From: Streptomyces sp. AC550_RSS872
GTDB lineage: Bacteria > Actinomycetota > Actinomycetes > Streptomycetales > Streptomycetaceae
Direction: 5' to 3'
Length of the DNA: 64,000 nt
NCBI RefSeq assembly: GCF_019049285.1
Contig: NZ_JAGMUL010000140.1
Location: forward strand, 1 to 64,000
Part shown: piece after piece, positions 1 through 9,050 of the stretch
How the letters are laid out: each line of letters starts with the position of its first letter
How positions within the stretch are numbered: the first letter of the stretch is position 1
Notes under the pieces: generated by a model
Told to the model about the DNA's origin: nothing
Database searches by the model: none
The model's input: only the letters and a program-made list of their open reading frames with translations
Made by a program: the position numbers and the translations under genes

Positions 1-102
1 TTGTAGATCTCGCAATCCACACCGAACCCAGAGGCCCTCGCCTCGTTCAAGGACCAGCCAAGGCGTGTCGCCTGTCACCAACGTCCCCAGACAGCACATC
101 TA

Positions 103-276
103 GGCCCGGTCGTCAATTCCCCGCCTGCCGCCTGCCGCCTGCCGCCTGCCGCCTGCCGCCTGCCGCCTGGCGCCATGCACCCACGTACAACCAGTACGAG
201 GGCTCCCGCCCGGCACGGTGAGAGCACGCCGCCGCGCGGCCCGTCTTCGGGCGGACGAAGGGGATTTGACGAGGGT
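103..276 (-). mobile_element. Decayed MITE-like element, copy 1
   Basis: This is a non-coding element with the same plan as the better preserved copy at 17820-17969, in opposite orientation. The left end follows a TA dinucleotide (101-102) and reads GGCCCGGTCGTCAATTCC. The right end near 261-276 carries the inverted counterpart GGGATTTGACGA and is degraded. The interior shares the GCGCCATGCAC stretch and the GCGCGGCCCGTCTTCGGGCG hairpin with copy 2. A run of seven CCGCCTG heptamers (121-169) has expanded inside it. No ORF in it is credible. Bases 1-100 hold no gene I can recognise. Confidence 0.6.
121..169. repeat. Heptamer tandem repeat (CCGCCTG)x7
   Basis: There are seven perfect, contiguous copies of CCGCCTG inside MITE copy 1. 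The corresponding site in MITE copy 2 has a single unit, so the run is a local slippage expansion. Confidence 0.95.
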
Positions 277-280
277 CCAG

Positions 281-311
281 AGGGCGGAGCAGGGCGGAGT
301 AGGGCGGAGCA
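281..311. repeat. Decamer repeat GGGCGGAGCA x3
   Basis: Three near-identical 10-bp units (AGGGCGGAGC, AGGGCGGAGT, AGGGCGGAGC) lie between the MITE and the 3' end of the TVP38-family gene. They are non-coding in any supported frame. Confidence 0.8.
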
Positions 312-328
312 GTTGCTGGCGAAACGCT

Positions 329-1111
329 TCAGCGGTCGCGCAGATGGTGCCGCTTCCGCCACGCCACCACCACGCCCGCCAGCGCCGGTACGGCGATACA
401 GGCCAGCGCGATCAGGAAGGCGGGAGACGTCGGAGCGGAGGCACGGGCGCCGGCGACGACGTACGCGGCGGTGTTCGGGATCGACCCGAGCGCCGTCGCG
501 AGCAGGAACGGGACGTAGCCCATCCGGGAGACGGCTGCGCAGTAGTTCGCGGCCCAGAACGGCACACCGGGGAACAGCCGCACCGCCAGCATCGAGCGGA
601 AACCGTGCCTGCTGAACTGGCCGTCCGCCGCTTTCAGCCACCGGCCGCGCAGCAGCGGGCGCAGCGCCTCCTGGCCCAGCAGCCGGCCCAGCCCGAAGGC
701 GATCCCCGCGCCCAGCACCGTGCCCGCCAGGGCCGCGCCGATGCCCCACTCGGAGCCGAAGAGGGCGCCGGCCGCGAGGTTCAGCAGCGGCCGTGGCACG
801 AAGGCCACCGTGACCAGGCCGTACGCCACCGCGAACAGCACCACCGCGGTCGAGCCCTCGACCTGGGGCGGCCAGCCGTTCGCCAGGAGCTTCTGGGGCT
901 CGAAGAGCAGCACGGACGACGCCGCCGCCGCGAGCAGGACCACGAGCAGGGACAGCCGGGACCACGGCGAGAGCAGCGTTCTCGTGCAGCGCGCGGCGAA
1001 ACCCGCGGGCACGGCAACGGGGACGGGTACGGGGACTGCGAGCTCCGTGGCGGCGGCCCGGGGAGGGGCCGTGGCGGTGCCCCCAGAGCGGGTGGTGGCA
1101 TCGTCGAGCAT
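329..1111 (-). CDS. TVP38/TMEM64 (DedA-superfamily) membrane protein
   Basis: This is a 260-aa integral membrane protein of the TVP38/TMEM64 (VTT domain) family; members have been linked to lipid scrambling and membrane homeostasis. After a Pro/Ala-rich N-terminus comes a first hydrophobic segment (LSLLVVLLAAAASSVLL), then the family core with VPRPLLNLAAGALFG, a Gly-rich re-entrant stretch, the conserved RLFPGVPFWAANY segment, and a last helix before a basic tail. The start is ATG at 1111; the open frame runs further upstream but would cross the divergent repair gene. Substrate is unknown. A second VTT-domain gene lies at 10681-11325. Confidence 0.8.
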   Translation of the reverse strand: MLDDATTRSGGTATAPPRAAATELAVPVPVPVAVPAGFAARCTRTLLSPWSRLSLLVVLLAAAASSVLLFEPQKLLANGWPPQVEGSTAVVLFAVAYGLVTVAFVPRPLLNLAAGALFGSEWGIGAALAGTVLGAGIAFGLGRLLGQEALRPLLRGRWLKAADGQFSRHGFRSMLAVRLFPGVPFWAANYCAAVSRMGYVPFLLATALGSIPNTAAYVVAGARASAPTSPAFLIALACIAVPALAGVVVAWRKRHHLRDR

Positions 1112-1147
1112 TCGGCGACAGTAACCGAGAAAGATGTGTGATCGCCG

Positions 1148-1153
1148 TATGGT
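1148..1153 (+). promoter_or_regulatory. Possible -10 box for a leaderless repair-gene transcript
   Basis: TATGGT ends 7 nt before the ATG at 1161, which would place transcription initiation at or next to the start codon. No convincing -35 box is visible. There is also no ribosome binding site before this ATG, which fits a leaderless mRNA, a common mode in actinobacteria. Confidence 0.35.
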
Positions 1154-1160
1154 TCGTCTC

Positions 1161-1883
1161 ATGAGCGTCACAGGTGCGGGAACAACAGAAGTTCCGCGCA
1201 GTGATCTGGCCGACACGGTCCTGGAGCGGCTCACCGTCCTGTACACCGCCGCCGCGAACCCGGAACGGGCCGCCGCCGCACAGGCGTACATGAAGGACGT
1301 CGCCCCCTTCCTCGGCATCCCCACACCCGAGCGCCGCGCCCTGTCGCGCACCGTCCTCCAGGACACACCGCGCCCCGACGAGGCCGACTGCACCGCCGTC
1401 GCCCTGCGCTGCTGGCAGCTGCCCGAGCGCGAGTACCACTACTTCGCCGTCGACTATCTGCGCCGGCACGTGGGGCGCTGTTCCTCCCGCTTCCTTCCGG
1501 TGACCCGGCGGCTGATCACCACCGTCTCCTGGTGGGACACCGTCGACCTGCTCGCCGCCCACGTCGTCGGCGGACTCGTCGCCGCCGACCCGACGCTCAC
1601 CGTGGACATGGACGCCTGGATCGTCGACGACGACCTGTGGGTCGCCCGCACCGCCCTGCTCCACCAGCTGCGTTACAAGGAACACACCGACTCCCGGCGC
1701 CTCTTCGCGTACTGCCTGCGCCAGTCCGGGCACACCGACTTCTTCGTCCGCAAGGCCATCGGCTGGGCGCTGCGCGAGTACGCCAAGACCGACCCGGACG
1801 CCGTACGGGACTTCCTCGCGCGGGAACGGGGGCGGTTCGCGCCGCTGTCGGTGCGGGAGGCGCTGAAGAACGTCGGCGCCTGA
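1161..1883 (+). CDS. DNA alkylation repair protein (AlkD-like HEAT fold)
   Basis: This is a 240-aa all-helical protein of the AlkC/AlkD DNA alkylation repair family. These glycosylases use HEAT-like repeats to remove bulky or cationic alkylated bases from DNA. The MKDVAPFLGIPTPERRAL segment (about residues 43-60) and SWWDTVDLLAAHVVG (about 120-134) are typical of the family. The Trp/Asp cluster at SWWDTVD corresponds to the DNA-facing groove, followed by LWVARTALLHQLRYK and FVRKAIGWALREYAK. ATG 1161 (MSVTG) is chosen over the in-frame 1134 start because it is next to a -10-like box and keeps clear of the divergent gene. It acts in the cytoplasm on DNA. Confidence 0.85.
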   Translation: MSVTGAGTTEVPRSDLADTVLERLTVLYTAAANPERAAAAQAYMKDVAPFLGIPTPERRALSRTVLQDTPRPDEADCTAVALRCWQLPEREYHYFAVDYLRRHVGRCSSRFLPVTRRLITTVSWWDTVDLLAAHVVGGLVAADPTLTVDMDAWIVDDDLWVARTALLHQLRYKEHTDSRRLFAYCLRQSGHTDFFVRKAIGWALREYAKTDPDAVRDFLARERGRFAPLSVREALKNVGA

Positions 1884-1939
1884 AGTCCGGTAGGTCCCGT
1901 ACCGCGAAAAACCATTCGACGTCGGGCAAAGCGTCGACG

Positions 1940-2053
1940 ATGATCGACGTCATGTTCCGGCACGCCTTCCTCCTCGCAGCATCCGCAGTCGCGGATGCGC
2001 CGAAGGCTGCCGTTCTCGTCTTCCTGACCGCCGTCGACGGCGCCCGAAGCTGA
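1940..2053 (+). CDS. Putative 37-aa leader peptide upstream of tuf3
   Basis: This small ORF (MIDVMFRHAFLL...) lies in the 262-bp gap before the EF-Tu gene, on the same strand. Its stop codon (TGA, 2051-2053) overlaps the 5' arm of a perfect 10-bp hairpin at 2052-2094. No strong ribosome binding site is visible and I know no homologue, so translation is uncertain. Its position just ahead of a terminator-like stem is what suggests a leader role. Confidence 0.3.
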   Translation: MIDVMFRHAFLLAASAVADAPKAAVLVFLTAVDGARS

Positions 2054-2094
2054 CCCTCCCCGGACAGTCCGGCGGACCCCGCAGGGGGAGGGTC
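2052..2094 (+). promoter_or_regulatory. Hairpin in the tuf3 leader (possible attenuator)
   Basis: GACCCTCCCC (2052-2061) pairs perfectly with GGGGAGGGTC (2085-2094). The 23-nt loop itself contains a small GGAC/GTCC hairpin. No U-tract follows, which is usual for Streptomyces terminators. It ends about 50 nt before the tuf3 ATG, so it would lie within the mRNA leader if transcription starts upstream. Confidence 0.5.
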
Positions 2095-2145
2095 GGCAAG
2101 TCCTTGGGGTCCCCATCTCCTTCTTAGAGACTTCGAGGTACAGCC

Positions 2146-3315
2146 ATGTCCAAGACGGCATACGTGCGCACCAAACCGCATCTGAACATCGGCACGATGG
2201 GTCATGTCGACCACGGCAAGACCACGTTGACCGCCGCCATCACCAAGGTCCTCGCCGAGCGCGGCTCCGGCACCTTCGTGCCGTTCGACCGGATCGACCG
2301 GGCGCCGGAGGAGGCCGCGCGCGGCATCACCATCAACATCGCGCACGTCGAGTACGAGACCGACACCCGTCACTACGCGCATGTCGACATGCCCGGCCAC
2401 GCCGACTACGTCAAGAACATGGTCACCGGGGCCGCGCAGCTCGACGGGGCGATCCTCGTCGTCTCCGCGCTCGACGGGATCATGCCGCAGACCGCCGAAC
2501 ACGTGCTGCTCGCCCGGCAGGTGGGCGTCGACCACATCGTTGTCGCCCTCAACAAGGCCGACGCGGGCGACGAGGAGCTCATCGACCTCGTCGAGCTGGA
2601 GGTCCGCGACCTGCTCACCGAGCACGGCTACGGCGGCGACGCCGCGCCCGTCGTACGGGTGTCGGGGCTGAAGGCGCTGGAGGGCGACCCGAAGTGGACG
2701 GCGTCGATCGAGGCGCTGCTGGACGCTGTGGACACGTACGTTCCGATGCCGGAGCGGTATGTGGACGCGCCGTTCCTGCTGTCCGTCGAGAACGTGCTCA
2801 CCATCACGGGCCGGGGGACCGTCGTCACCGGGGCCGTGGAGCGGGGCACCGTGAAGGTGGGCGACCGGGTCGAAGTGCTCGGGGCCGGGCTGGAGACCGT
2901 GGTCACCGGCCTGGAGACGTTCGGCAAGCCGATGGACGAGGCGCAGGCCGGGGACAACGTGGCGCTGTTGCTGCGCGGGGTTGCGCGGGACACCGTCCGG
3001 CGGGGGCACGTCGTGGTCGCGCCGGGCAGTGTGGTGCCGGGGCGGCGTTTCACCGCGCAGGTGTACGTGCTGTCCGCGCGTGAGGGCGGCCGTACGACGG
3101 CGGTGGCCACCGGATATCGGCCGCAGTTCTACATCCGTACGGCGGACGTGGTGGGGGACATCGACCTCGGTGAGGTGGGGGTCGCCCGGCCCGGGGAGAC
3201 GGTCACGATGACGGTTGAGCTGGGGCGGGAGGTTCCACTGGAGCCGGGGCTTGGTTTCGCCATCCGTGAGGGTGGGCGGACTGTTGGGGCAGGCACCGTG
3301 TCAGCCGTGGTGTGA
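2146..3315 (+). CDS. tuf3: Elongation factor Tu paralogue (tuf3-type)
   Basis: This 389-aa translational GTPase delivers aminoacyl-tRNA to the ribosome. G1 is GHVDHGKT (residues 19-26), the switch region has the RGITINIAHVEY stretch, G3 is DMPGH (EF-Tu normally has DCPGH), G4 is NKAD, and the G5 position reads SGL where SAL is usual. Domains II (ITGRGTVVTG) and III (YRPQFYIRT) are complete. It is shorter and more diverged than the main Tuf of streptomycetes (about 397 aa), which fits Tuf3, a minor EF-Tu reported to be expressed under stringent or stress conditions and not from the ribosomal operon. It stands alone, with an unusual leader (see 1940-2094). Confidence 0.9.
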   Translation: MSKTAYVRTKPHLNIGTMGHVDHGKTTLTAAITKVLAERGSGTFVPFDRIDRAPEEAARGITINIAHVEYETDTRHYAHVDMPGHADYVKNMVTGAAQLDGAILVVSALDGIMPQTAEHVLLARQVGVDHIVVALNKADAGDEELIDLVELEVRDLLTEHGYGGDAAPVVRVSGLKALEGDPKWTASIEALLDAVDTYVPMPERYVDAPFLLSVENVLTITGRGTVVTGAVERGTVKVGDRVEVLGAGLETVVTGLETFGKPMDEAQAGDNVALLLRGVARDTVRRGHVVVAPGSVVPGRRFTAQVYVLSAREGGRTTAVATGYRPQFYIRTADVVGDIDLGEVGVARPGETVTMTVELGREVPLEPGLGFAIREGGRTVGAGTVSAVV

Positions 3316-3338
3316 GGGGGGTTCGGTGAGTGGGGGAC

Positions 3339-3392
3339 TGCGGGCCGTATGTGGCTGGTCGCGCAGTTCCCCGCGCCCCTGAAAGGGGCGCC
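3339..3392 (-). repeat. Streptomyces intergenic GC-rich element, copy A
   Basis: On the minus strand the element reads AGGGGCGCGGGGAACTGCG followed by CGACCAGCCACA. This family is scattered through Streptomyces intergenic regions; related copies lie at 11333-11402 and 42836-42890. The outer part is a perfect hairpin, GCGCCCCT-gaa-AGGGGCGC (3373-3391), which sits 58 nt after the tuf3 stop and can act as its terminator. It also supplies the spurious N-terminal extension (MWLVAQFPAPLKG) of the next reading frame. Confidence 0.75.
3373..3391 (+). terminator. Terminator-like hairpin after tuf3
   Basis: An 8-bp GC stem with a 3-nt loop, GCGCCCCT / AGGGGCGC, lies inside the intergenic element just before the next gene. 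Confidence 0.55.
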
Positions 3393-3432
3393 GTCGTCCC
3401 CTCGGGCAGAGAGCCCCCGGCACAATGGGGAG

Positions 3433-4278
3433 GTGAACGACGCCATACCCGTCACCCGCGCCGTCGACTACGGCACCGCCAAACTGATGCCCGACGTCGA
3501 TCGGAAGCGGGCCTGGCTGCTCACCGTCGACGGGGCGCCACAGTCGTACGTCGACCTCGACGAACCGGAGTACCTGGAGTTCGAGTACGCGCGCCGCCTC
3601 GGCCATGTCCTGGACACCGTGGCCGAGGCGGGGCGGGCGCTGGACGTGCTGCATCTCGGCGGTGGGGCGCTCACGCTGCCCCGCTATCTGGCGGCGACCC
3701 GGCCTGGCTCGCGGCAGGACGTCGTCGAGGCCGATCGCGCGCTGCTGGAGCTGGTGGCCGAGCATCTGCCGGTTCCGGACGGGACCGGCATCCAGTTGCA
3801 CGCCGGGGACGCGCGAGCCTGGCTGGAGTCGGCCCCGGACGACTCGGCCGATGTGCTCGTCGCCGATGTCTTCGGCGGTTCACGGGTGCCCGCGCATCTG
3901 ACGTCGGTGGGGTACGCCCAGCAGGCCGAGCGGGTGCTGCGCAGGAGCGGCGTCTACCTGGCCAACCTCGCCGACGCCGCGCCCTTCGCCTTCCTGCGCT
4001 CTCAACTGGCCACCTATGCCACGCTGTTCGAGGAACTGGTACTGATCGCCGAACCGGGCGTACTCCGCGGCCGGCGCTTCGGCAACGCCGTACTCGTCGC
4101 CGCCCACCGCCCCCTCGACACCGCCACCCTGACCCGTCTCACCGCCTCCGACGCCTTTCCCGCCCGCGTCGAACAGGGGCTCGCCCTGCGGCAGTTCATC
4201 GGGGGCGCACGGCCGGTCCAGGACGAGGACGCCGTACCGTCACCCGAGCCCCCGGAGGGGGCTTTCAGTATCGGTTGA
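3433..4278 (+). CDS. Spermidine-synthase-like methyltransferase-fold protein
   Basis: This is a 281-aa protein with the spermidine/spermine synthase (class I methyltransferase) fold. LDVLHLGGGALTLPRYLA is the nucleotide-binding glycine loop. DVVEADRALLELV supplies the acidic residue at the end of beta-2, GDARAWLE the next acidic contact, and DVLVADVFGG the catalytic-region strand. It lacks the transmembrane half found in fused MFS/spermidine synthase proteins and the canonical polyamine pocket cannot be confirmed, so the true substrate is open. The GTG start at 3433 (VNDAIPVTRA) is preferred because the upstream frame is repeat-derived; the GGGGAG directly before it is unusually close. The C-terminus (EPPEGAFSIG) runs into the 141-bp tandem repeat. 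Confidence 0.7.
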   Translation: MNDAIPVTRAVDYGTAKLMPDVDRKRAWLLTVDGAPQSYVDLDEPEYLEFEYARRLGHVLDTVAEAGRALDVLHLGGGALTLPRYLAATRPGSRQDVVEADRALLELVAEHLPVPDGTGIQLHAGDARAWLESAPDDSADVLVADVFGGSRVPAHLTSVGYAQQAERVLRRSGVYLANLADAAPFAFLRSQLATYATLFEELVLIAEPGVLRGRRFGNAVLVAAHRPLDTATLTRLTASDAFPARVEQGLALRQFIGGARPVQDEDAVPSPEPPEGAFSIG

Positions 4279-4745
4279 GTCGTGTCGGGGTCCGGTGGTC
4301 ACCGGTTTGGTGCGGCGTCGTAGGCCGAAGGACGTCTGTGGCCGGCTGGTCAGAGCCGGTCGCCCGCGGGAGGCGTGCCGTCACCTGGGGCCTCCGAGGG
4401 CGCTTTCGGCATGCGTCGAGTCGTGTCGGGGGCCGGTGGTCACCGGTTTGGTGCGGCGTCGTAGGCCGAAGGACGTCTGTGGCCGGCTGGTCAGAGCCGG
4501 TCGCCCGCGGGAGGCGTGCCGTCATCCGGGGCCTCCGAGGGGGCTTTCGGCATGCGCCGGGTCGTGTCGGGGGCCGGTGGTCACCGGTTTGGTGCGGCGT
4601 CGTAGGCCGAAGGACGTCTGTGGCCGGCTGGTCAGAGCCGGTCGCCCGCGGGAGGCGTGCCGTCACCTGGGGCCTCCGAGGGCGCTTTCGGCATGCGTCG
4701 AGTCGTGTCGGGGTCCGGTCGTCACCGGCTTCGTACGGCGCCGCA
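4250..4745. repeat. 141-bp tandem repeat array (3 full units plus partial edges)
   Basis: The landmark TCGTGTCGGG recurs at 4280, 4421, 4562 and 4703, exactly 141 bp apart, and the intervening sequence is almost identical. The array fills the gap between two convergent genes. The left flank shares the last codons of the spermidine-synthase-like gene, and the right flank contains the stop and last codons of the MFS gene. It probably arose by repeated duplication of the MFS gene's 3' end. Since 141 is a multiple of 3, long ORFs run through it on both strands; I regard them as artefacts. Confidence 0.95.
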
Positions 4746-5964
4746 GGTTCCGCACGTCCGGTACGCACAGCACCGCCGCGGTGACGATGACGACGGCTGC
4801 GGCGCAGCCCCACAGGGCAGGCGTACGGCCGAAGGCCGTCTCCGCCGGCCCGGCCAGGGCCGTTGCGAGGGGGACCAGGGCGACCGAGCCGAACCAGTCG
4901 TATGCGGCGACCCGGGAGAGTTTCTCCTCGGGTATCTCCTGGTGGAGTGCGGTCATCCAGGAGACGCCGAAGACCTCCAGGGTCACGCCGGTCAGGAACA
5001 TGACCGCGCACAGGACGGTGACCGGTACCGGTACGGCGAGGGCGGCGGAGGGGAGGGCGAGGGGGAAGACGCACAGGGTGCCGGCGAGGAGGAGGCGGCG
5101 TGGCTTCCAGCGGGTCATGAGCAGGGCGCCGGCGACCGTGCCCGCCCCGAAGAACCCCAGGGCCAGGCCCCAGGGGCCCGCCCCGCCCAGGTGGTCCCGG
5201 GCGACGAGAGGGCCGTAGACCGCGTCGGCCGCCGCGACGACCGCGTTGGCGATCGAGAACTGGACGACCACGCCCCACAGCCACGGCCGCCCCGCGAACT
5301 CCCGCCAGCCCTCCCGGAGATCGGCGAGCATGCCGCCGCCCGGCGTGCGCGCCGGAATGTGACTCACGTCGAGGAACGTCCGCAGCGAACCGGCGACCGC
5401 GAACGCGGCCGCGTCCGCCGCCAGCACCCAGCCGGGCCCGATCGCGGCCACCATGGCACCACCGAGCGCGGCACCGCCGACCGCCGCCCCTTGCATTGCC
5501 ATCCGGAACACGGCGAAGGCCCGGCTCGCCTGCTCCCCCTGGACGGACGACAGCAGCATCCCCTCGGCCGCCGGGCTGAAGAACGCCTGCCCGGTGCCGC
5601 CGAGGGCGGTCAGCAGCATCATCTGCCACAGCCGGGCCTCCCCGGCCAGGACGAGCACGGCGAAGGCGGCCTGCGAGAGGCAGTTGAGGGCGTTGGCCGC
5701 GACCATCACACGGTGCCGCGGGAGGCGGTCCGCGACGGCGCCACCGATCAGCAGGAAGAGCACCAGCGGCAGGGTGCGGGACGCGGCCACGAGCCCCACG
5801 TCACCGCCGTCACCGCCTGCCTCCAGCACCGCGAACGCCGCGGCGATCAGCGCACCGTGGCTTCCGAGGTTCGTGACGAACGCCGAGGCGGTCAGCAGGC
5901 TGTAGTTGCGGCCCGCCCAGGAGGGACGGCGGGAAGGGCGCGGGAGGCCGACGGCGGAAGTCAC
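4663..5964 (-). CDS. MFS transporter (MFS_3/enterobactin-exporter-like)
   Basis: This is a ~433-aa 12-helix major facilitator superfamily protein, probably a proton-driven exporter. The first helix starts at NYSLLTASAFVTNLG. The loop between helices 2 and 3 has GGAVADRLPRHRVM (the MFS motif-A position), and a second repeat-like GAGTVAGALLMTRWKPR stretch follows the mid-protein loop. The start is unclear: TTG at 6000 opens the frame, GTG at 5964 gives a normal N-terminus, and neither has a good ribosome binding site. The last codons (HDSTHAESALGGPR) lie inside the 141-bp tandem repeat, so the C-terminal tail is repeat-derived. The substrate cannot be read from sequence. Confidence 0.8.
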   Translation of the reverse strand: MTSAVGLPRPSRRPSWAGRNYSLLTASAFVTNLGSHGALIAAAFAVLEAGGDGGDVGLVAASRTLPLVLFLLIGGAVADRLPRHRVMVAANALNCLSQAAFAVLVLAGEARLWQMMLLTALGGTGQAFFSPAAEGMLLSSVQGEQASRAFAVFRMAMQGAAVGGAALGGAMVAAIGPGWVLAADAAAFAVAGSLRTFLDVSHIPARTPGGGMLADLREGWREFAGRPWLWGVVVQFSIANAVVAAADAVYGPLVARDHLGGAGPWGLALGFFGAGTVAGALLMTRWKPRRLLLAGTLCVFPLALPSAALAVPVPVTVLCAVMFLTGVTLEVFGVSWMTALHQEIPEEKLSRVAAYDWFGSVALVPLATALAGPAETAFGRTPALWGCAAAVVIVTAAVLCVPDVRNLRRRTKPVTTGPRHDSTHAESALGGPR

Positions 5965-6103
5965 CGGCCGACTATCGCCGCCCGGCTCTCGATCTGCCAA
6001 GTGAATTGCAGGTCACGTGACCGATGCGGCGTTCCGCACGAGGCGATACGACGCTCGTCACATGACCTGTCCCTTACCCCTACTCGTGGGTAACATGACC
6101 GCC

Positions 6104-6556
6104 ATGAGCGCAGACCAGATGTCCATAGGCGAGATGCTCGCCGCCACCGTGCCCATGGCCCGGACCCTCAACCTCCAGTTCCTGGAGACCGCGCCGGACA
6201 AGGCTGTGGTGGCCCTGCCGGACCAGAGCGAGTACCACAACCACGTGGGCGGGCCGCACGCCGGCGCGATGTTCACGCTCGGCGAGTCCGCCAGCGGCGC
6301 GATCGTGCTGGCCGCGTTCGGCGACCAGCTCTCGCGGGCCGTGCCGCTCGCCGTCAGCGCCGAGATCTCCTACAAGAAGCTCGCCATGGGCGCCGTCACG
6401 GCCACGGCCACGCTGGGCCGCCCGGCCGCCGAGGTCGTCGCCCAGCTGGAGGCGGGGGAGCGTCCCGAGTTCCCGGTGGCCATCGAGATCCAGCGCGGGG
6501 ACGGCTCCGTCACCGGTGAGATGACCGTCGTCTGGACCCTGCGGCCGAACGGCTGA
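6104..6556 (+). CDS. DUF4442 / PaaI-like hot-dog thioesterase
   Basis: This 150-aa single-domain protein has the hot-dog fold of PaaI/YiiD-type acyl-CoA thioesterases. NHVGGPHAGAMFTLGESASG (about residues 43-62) matches the active-site loop plus the long central helix, and the later VSAEISYKKLAMG strand is also typical. It probably hydrolyses an acyl-CoA in the cytosol; the acyl group is unknown. ATG 6104 (MSADQMSIGEM) is taken as start, with an alternative ATG 9 nt upstream. A strong terminator follows at 6577. Confidence 0.75.
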   Translation: MSADQMSIGEMLAATVPMARTLNLQFLETAPDKAVVALPDQSEYHNHVGGPHAGAMFTLGESASGAIVLAAFGDQLSRAVPLAVSAEISYKKLAMGAVTATATLGRPAAEVVAQLEAGERPEFPVAIEIQRGDGSVTGEMTVVWTLRPNG

Positions 6557-6576
6557 GCCGGCCGTACCGAGGCGAG

Positions 6577-6597
6577 AAGGGGCCCCATGGGGGCCCC
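6577..6597. terminator. Terminator after the thioesterase gene
   Basis: AGGGGCCC and GGGCCCCT form an 8-bp stem around a short CATGG loop, about 20 nt after the stop at 6556. Confidence 0.65.
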
Positions 6598-6599
6598 TG

Positions 6600-7036
6600 T
6601 GTCTTTTTCGTGCCGTGAGCGCTCAGGCGGCGAGCCGCTTCCGCCGGTGCCCGTCGTCCTCCAGCCCCGCCACGAACTCCCGCAGCCGGCCCACGAACTC
6701 CGGCCCAGGCCGAGAGAAACCCCGGAGCCTGCTGTGCGACATGCGGAGTTGAAGATTCCGTGGACCAACCGCCTTTGCCTGCACACAACTTGGCTCTTGA
6801 CTCGGCGACACTTTCGAATGCCGGTGCGGATACCGCCGGTAACATTTCTGAATTCCTCGCTTTTTGAACGTTGGTCACTCGAACTTCTTGTTTCCTGTGC
6901 GTCGCTTGTGCGAAAGTGAGCGACCCGATAGCCGGTTCCCCATCCGACACGGCTTAGGTATGCACCAATCAAGCACCTGCTTTCCGACGGACGCGCATTC
7001 CCCTTGCCGTCCTGCGGCTGGGAAGGAAATGGTTCA
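6600..7036. other. Gene-less low-GC gap with a possible gene remnant
   Basis: This 437-bp stretch has clearly lower G+C than its neighbours. On the minus strand, 6623 to about 6725 reads as a short in-frame C-terminal tail (GPEFVGRLREFVAGLEDDG), ending in RKRLAA, with no start or ribosome binding site of its own; it looks like the remains of a lost gene. The rest probably holds the promoter of the downstream sigma-like/RICIN gene, but no consensus boxes were convincing. Confidence 0.45.
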
Positions 7037-8872
<1,836 letters not shown>

Positions 8873-8877
8873 GGCAG

Positions 8878-8901
8878 GGGTCACCCCGGCCGGGGTGACC
8901 C
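8878..8901. terminator. Terminator after the RICIN membrane-protein gene
   Basis: The perfect palindrome GGGTCACCCC-GGCC-GGGGTGACCC lies 6 nt after the stop codon. Confidence 0.75.
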
Positions 8902-8972
8902 TTCAACCCTTCGCACCCCTTTCCTGCCCCTTTCGACCTGTGACGGCATTCAGTCGTTTCTCGTTCACGTCA

Positions 8973-9001
8973 TTGACACGAGTCACTGACGTTCATAGTT
9001 T
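8973..9001 (+). promoter_or_regulatory. Promoter of the carboxylesterase gene
   Basis: TTGACA (8973-8978) is followed after 17 bp by TAGTTT (8996-9001). This is a good match to the primary sigma (HrdB) consensus and lies about 50 nt before the GTG start. Confidence 0.7.
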
Positions 9002-9050
9002 TCCCGCCGCGCCACTGGTGTCCCATGCTCACGAACGCGGAGGTGGACCC

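Noticed and set aside
75..1733. 552-codon minus-strand ORF
   Set aside because: It spans a MITE, two divergent genes and a heptamer repeat in the wrong frame; its composition (Gly/Arg/Pro) is that of a GC-bias shadow.
4265..5629. Repeat-containing ORFs through the 141-bp array
   Set aside because: The unit length is a multiple of three, so frames stay open on both strands. There is no start signal or domain, and one strand already holds the MFS gene.
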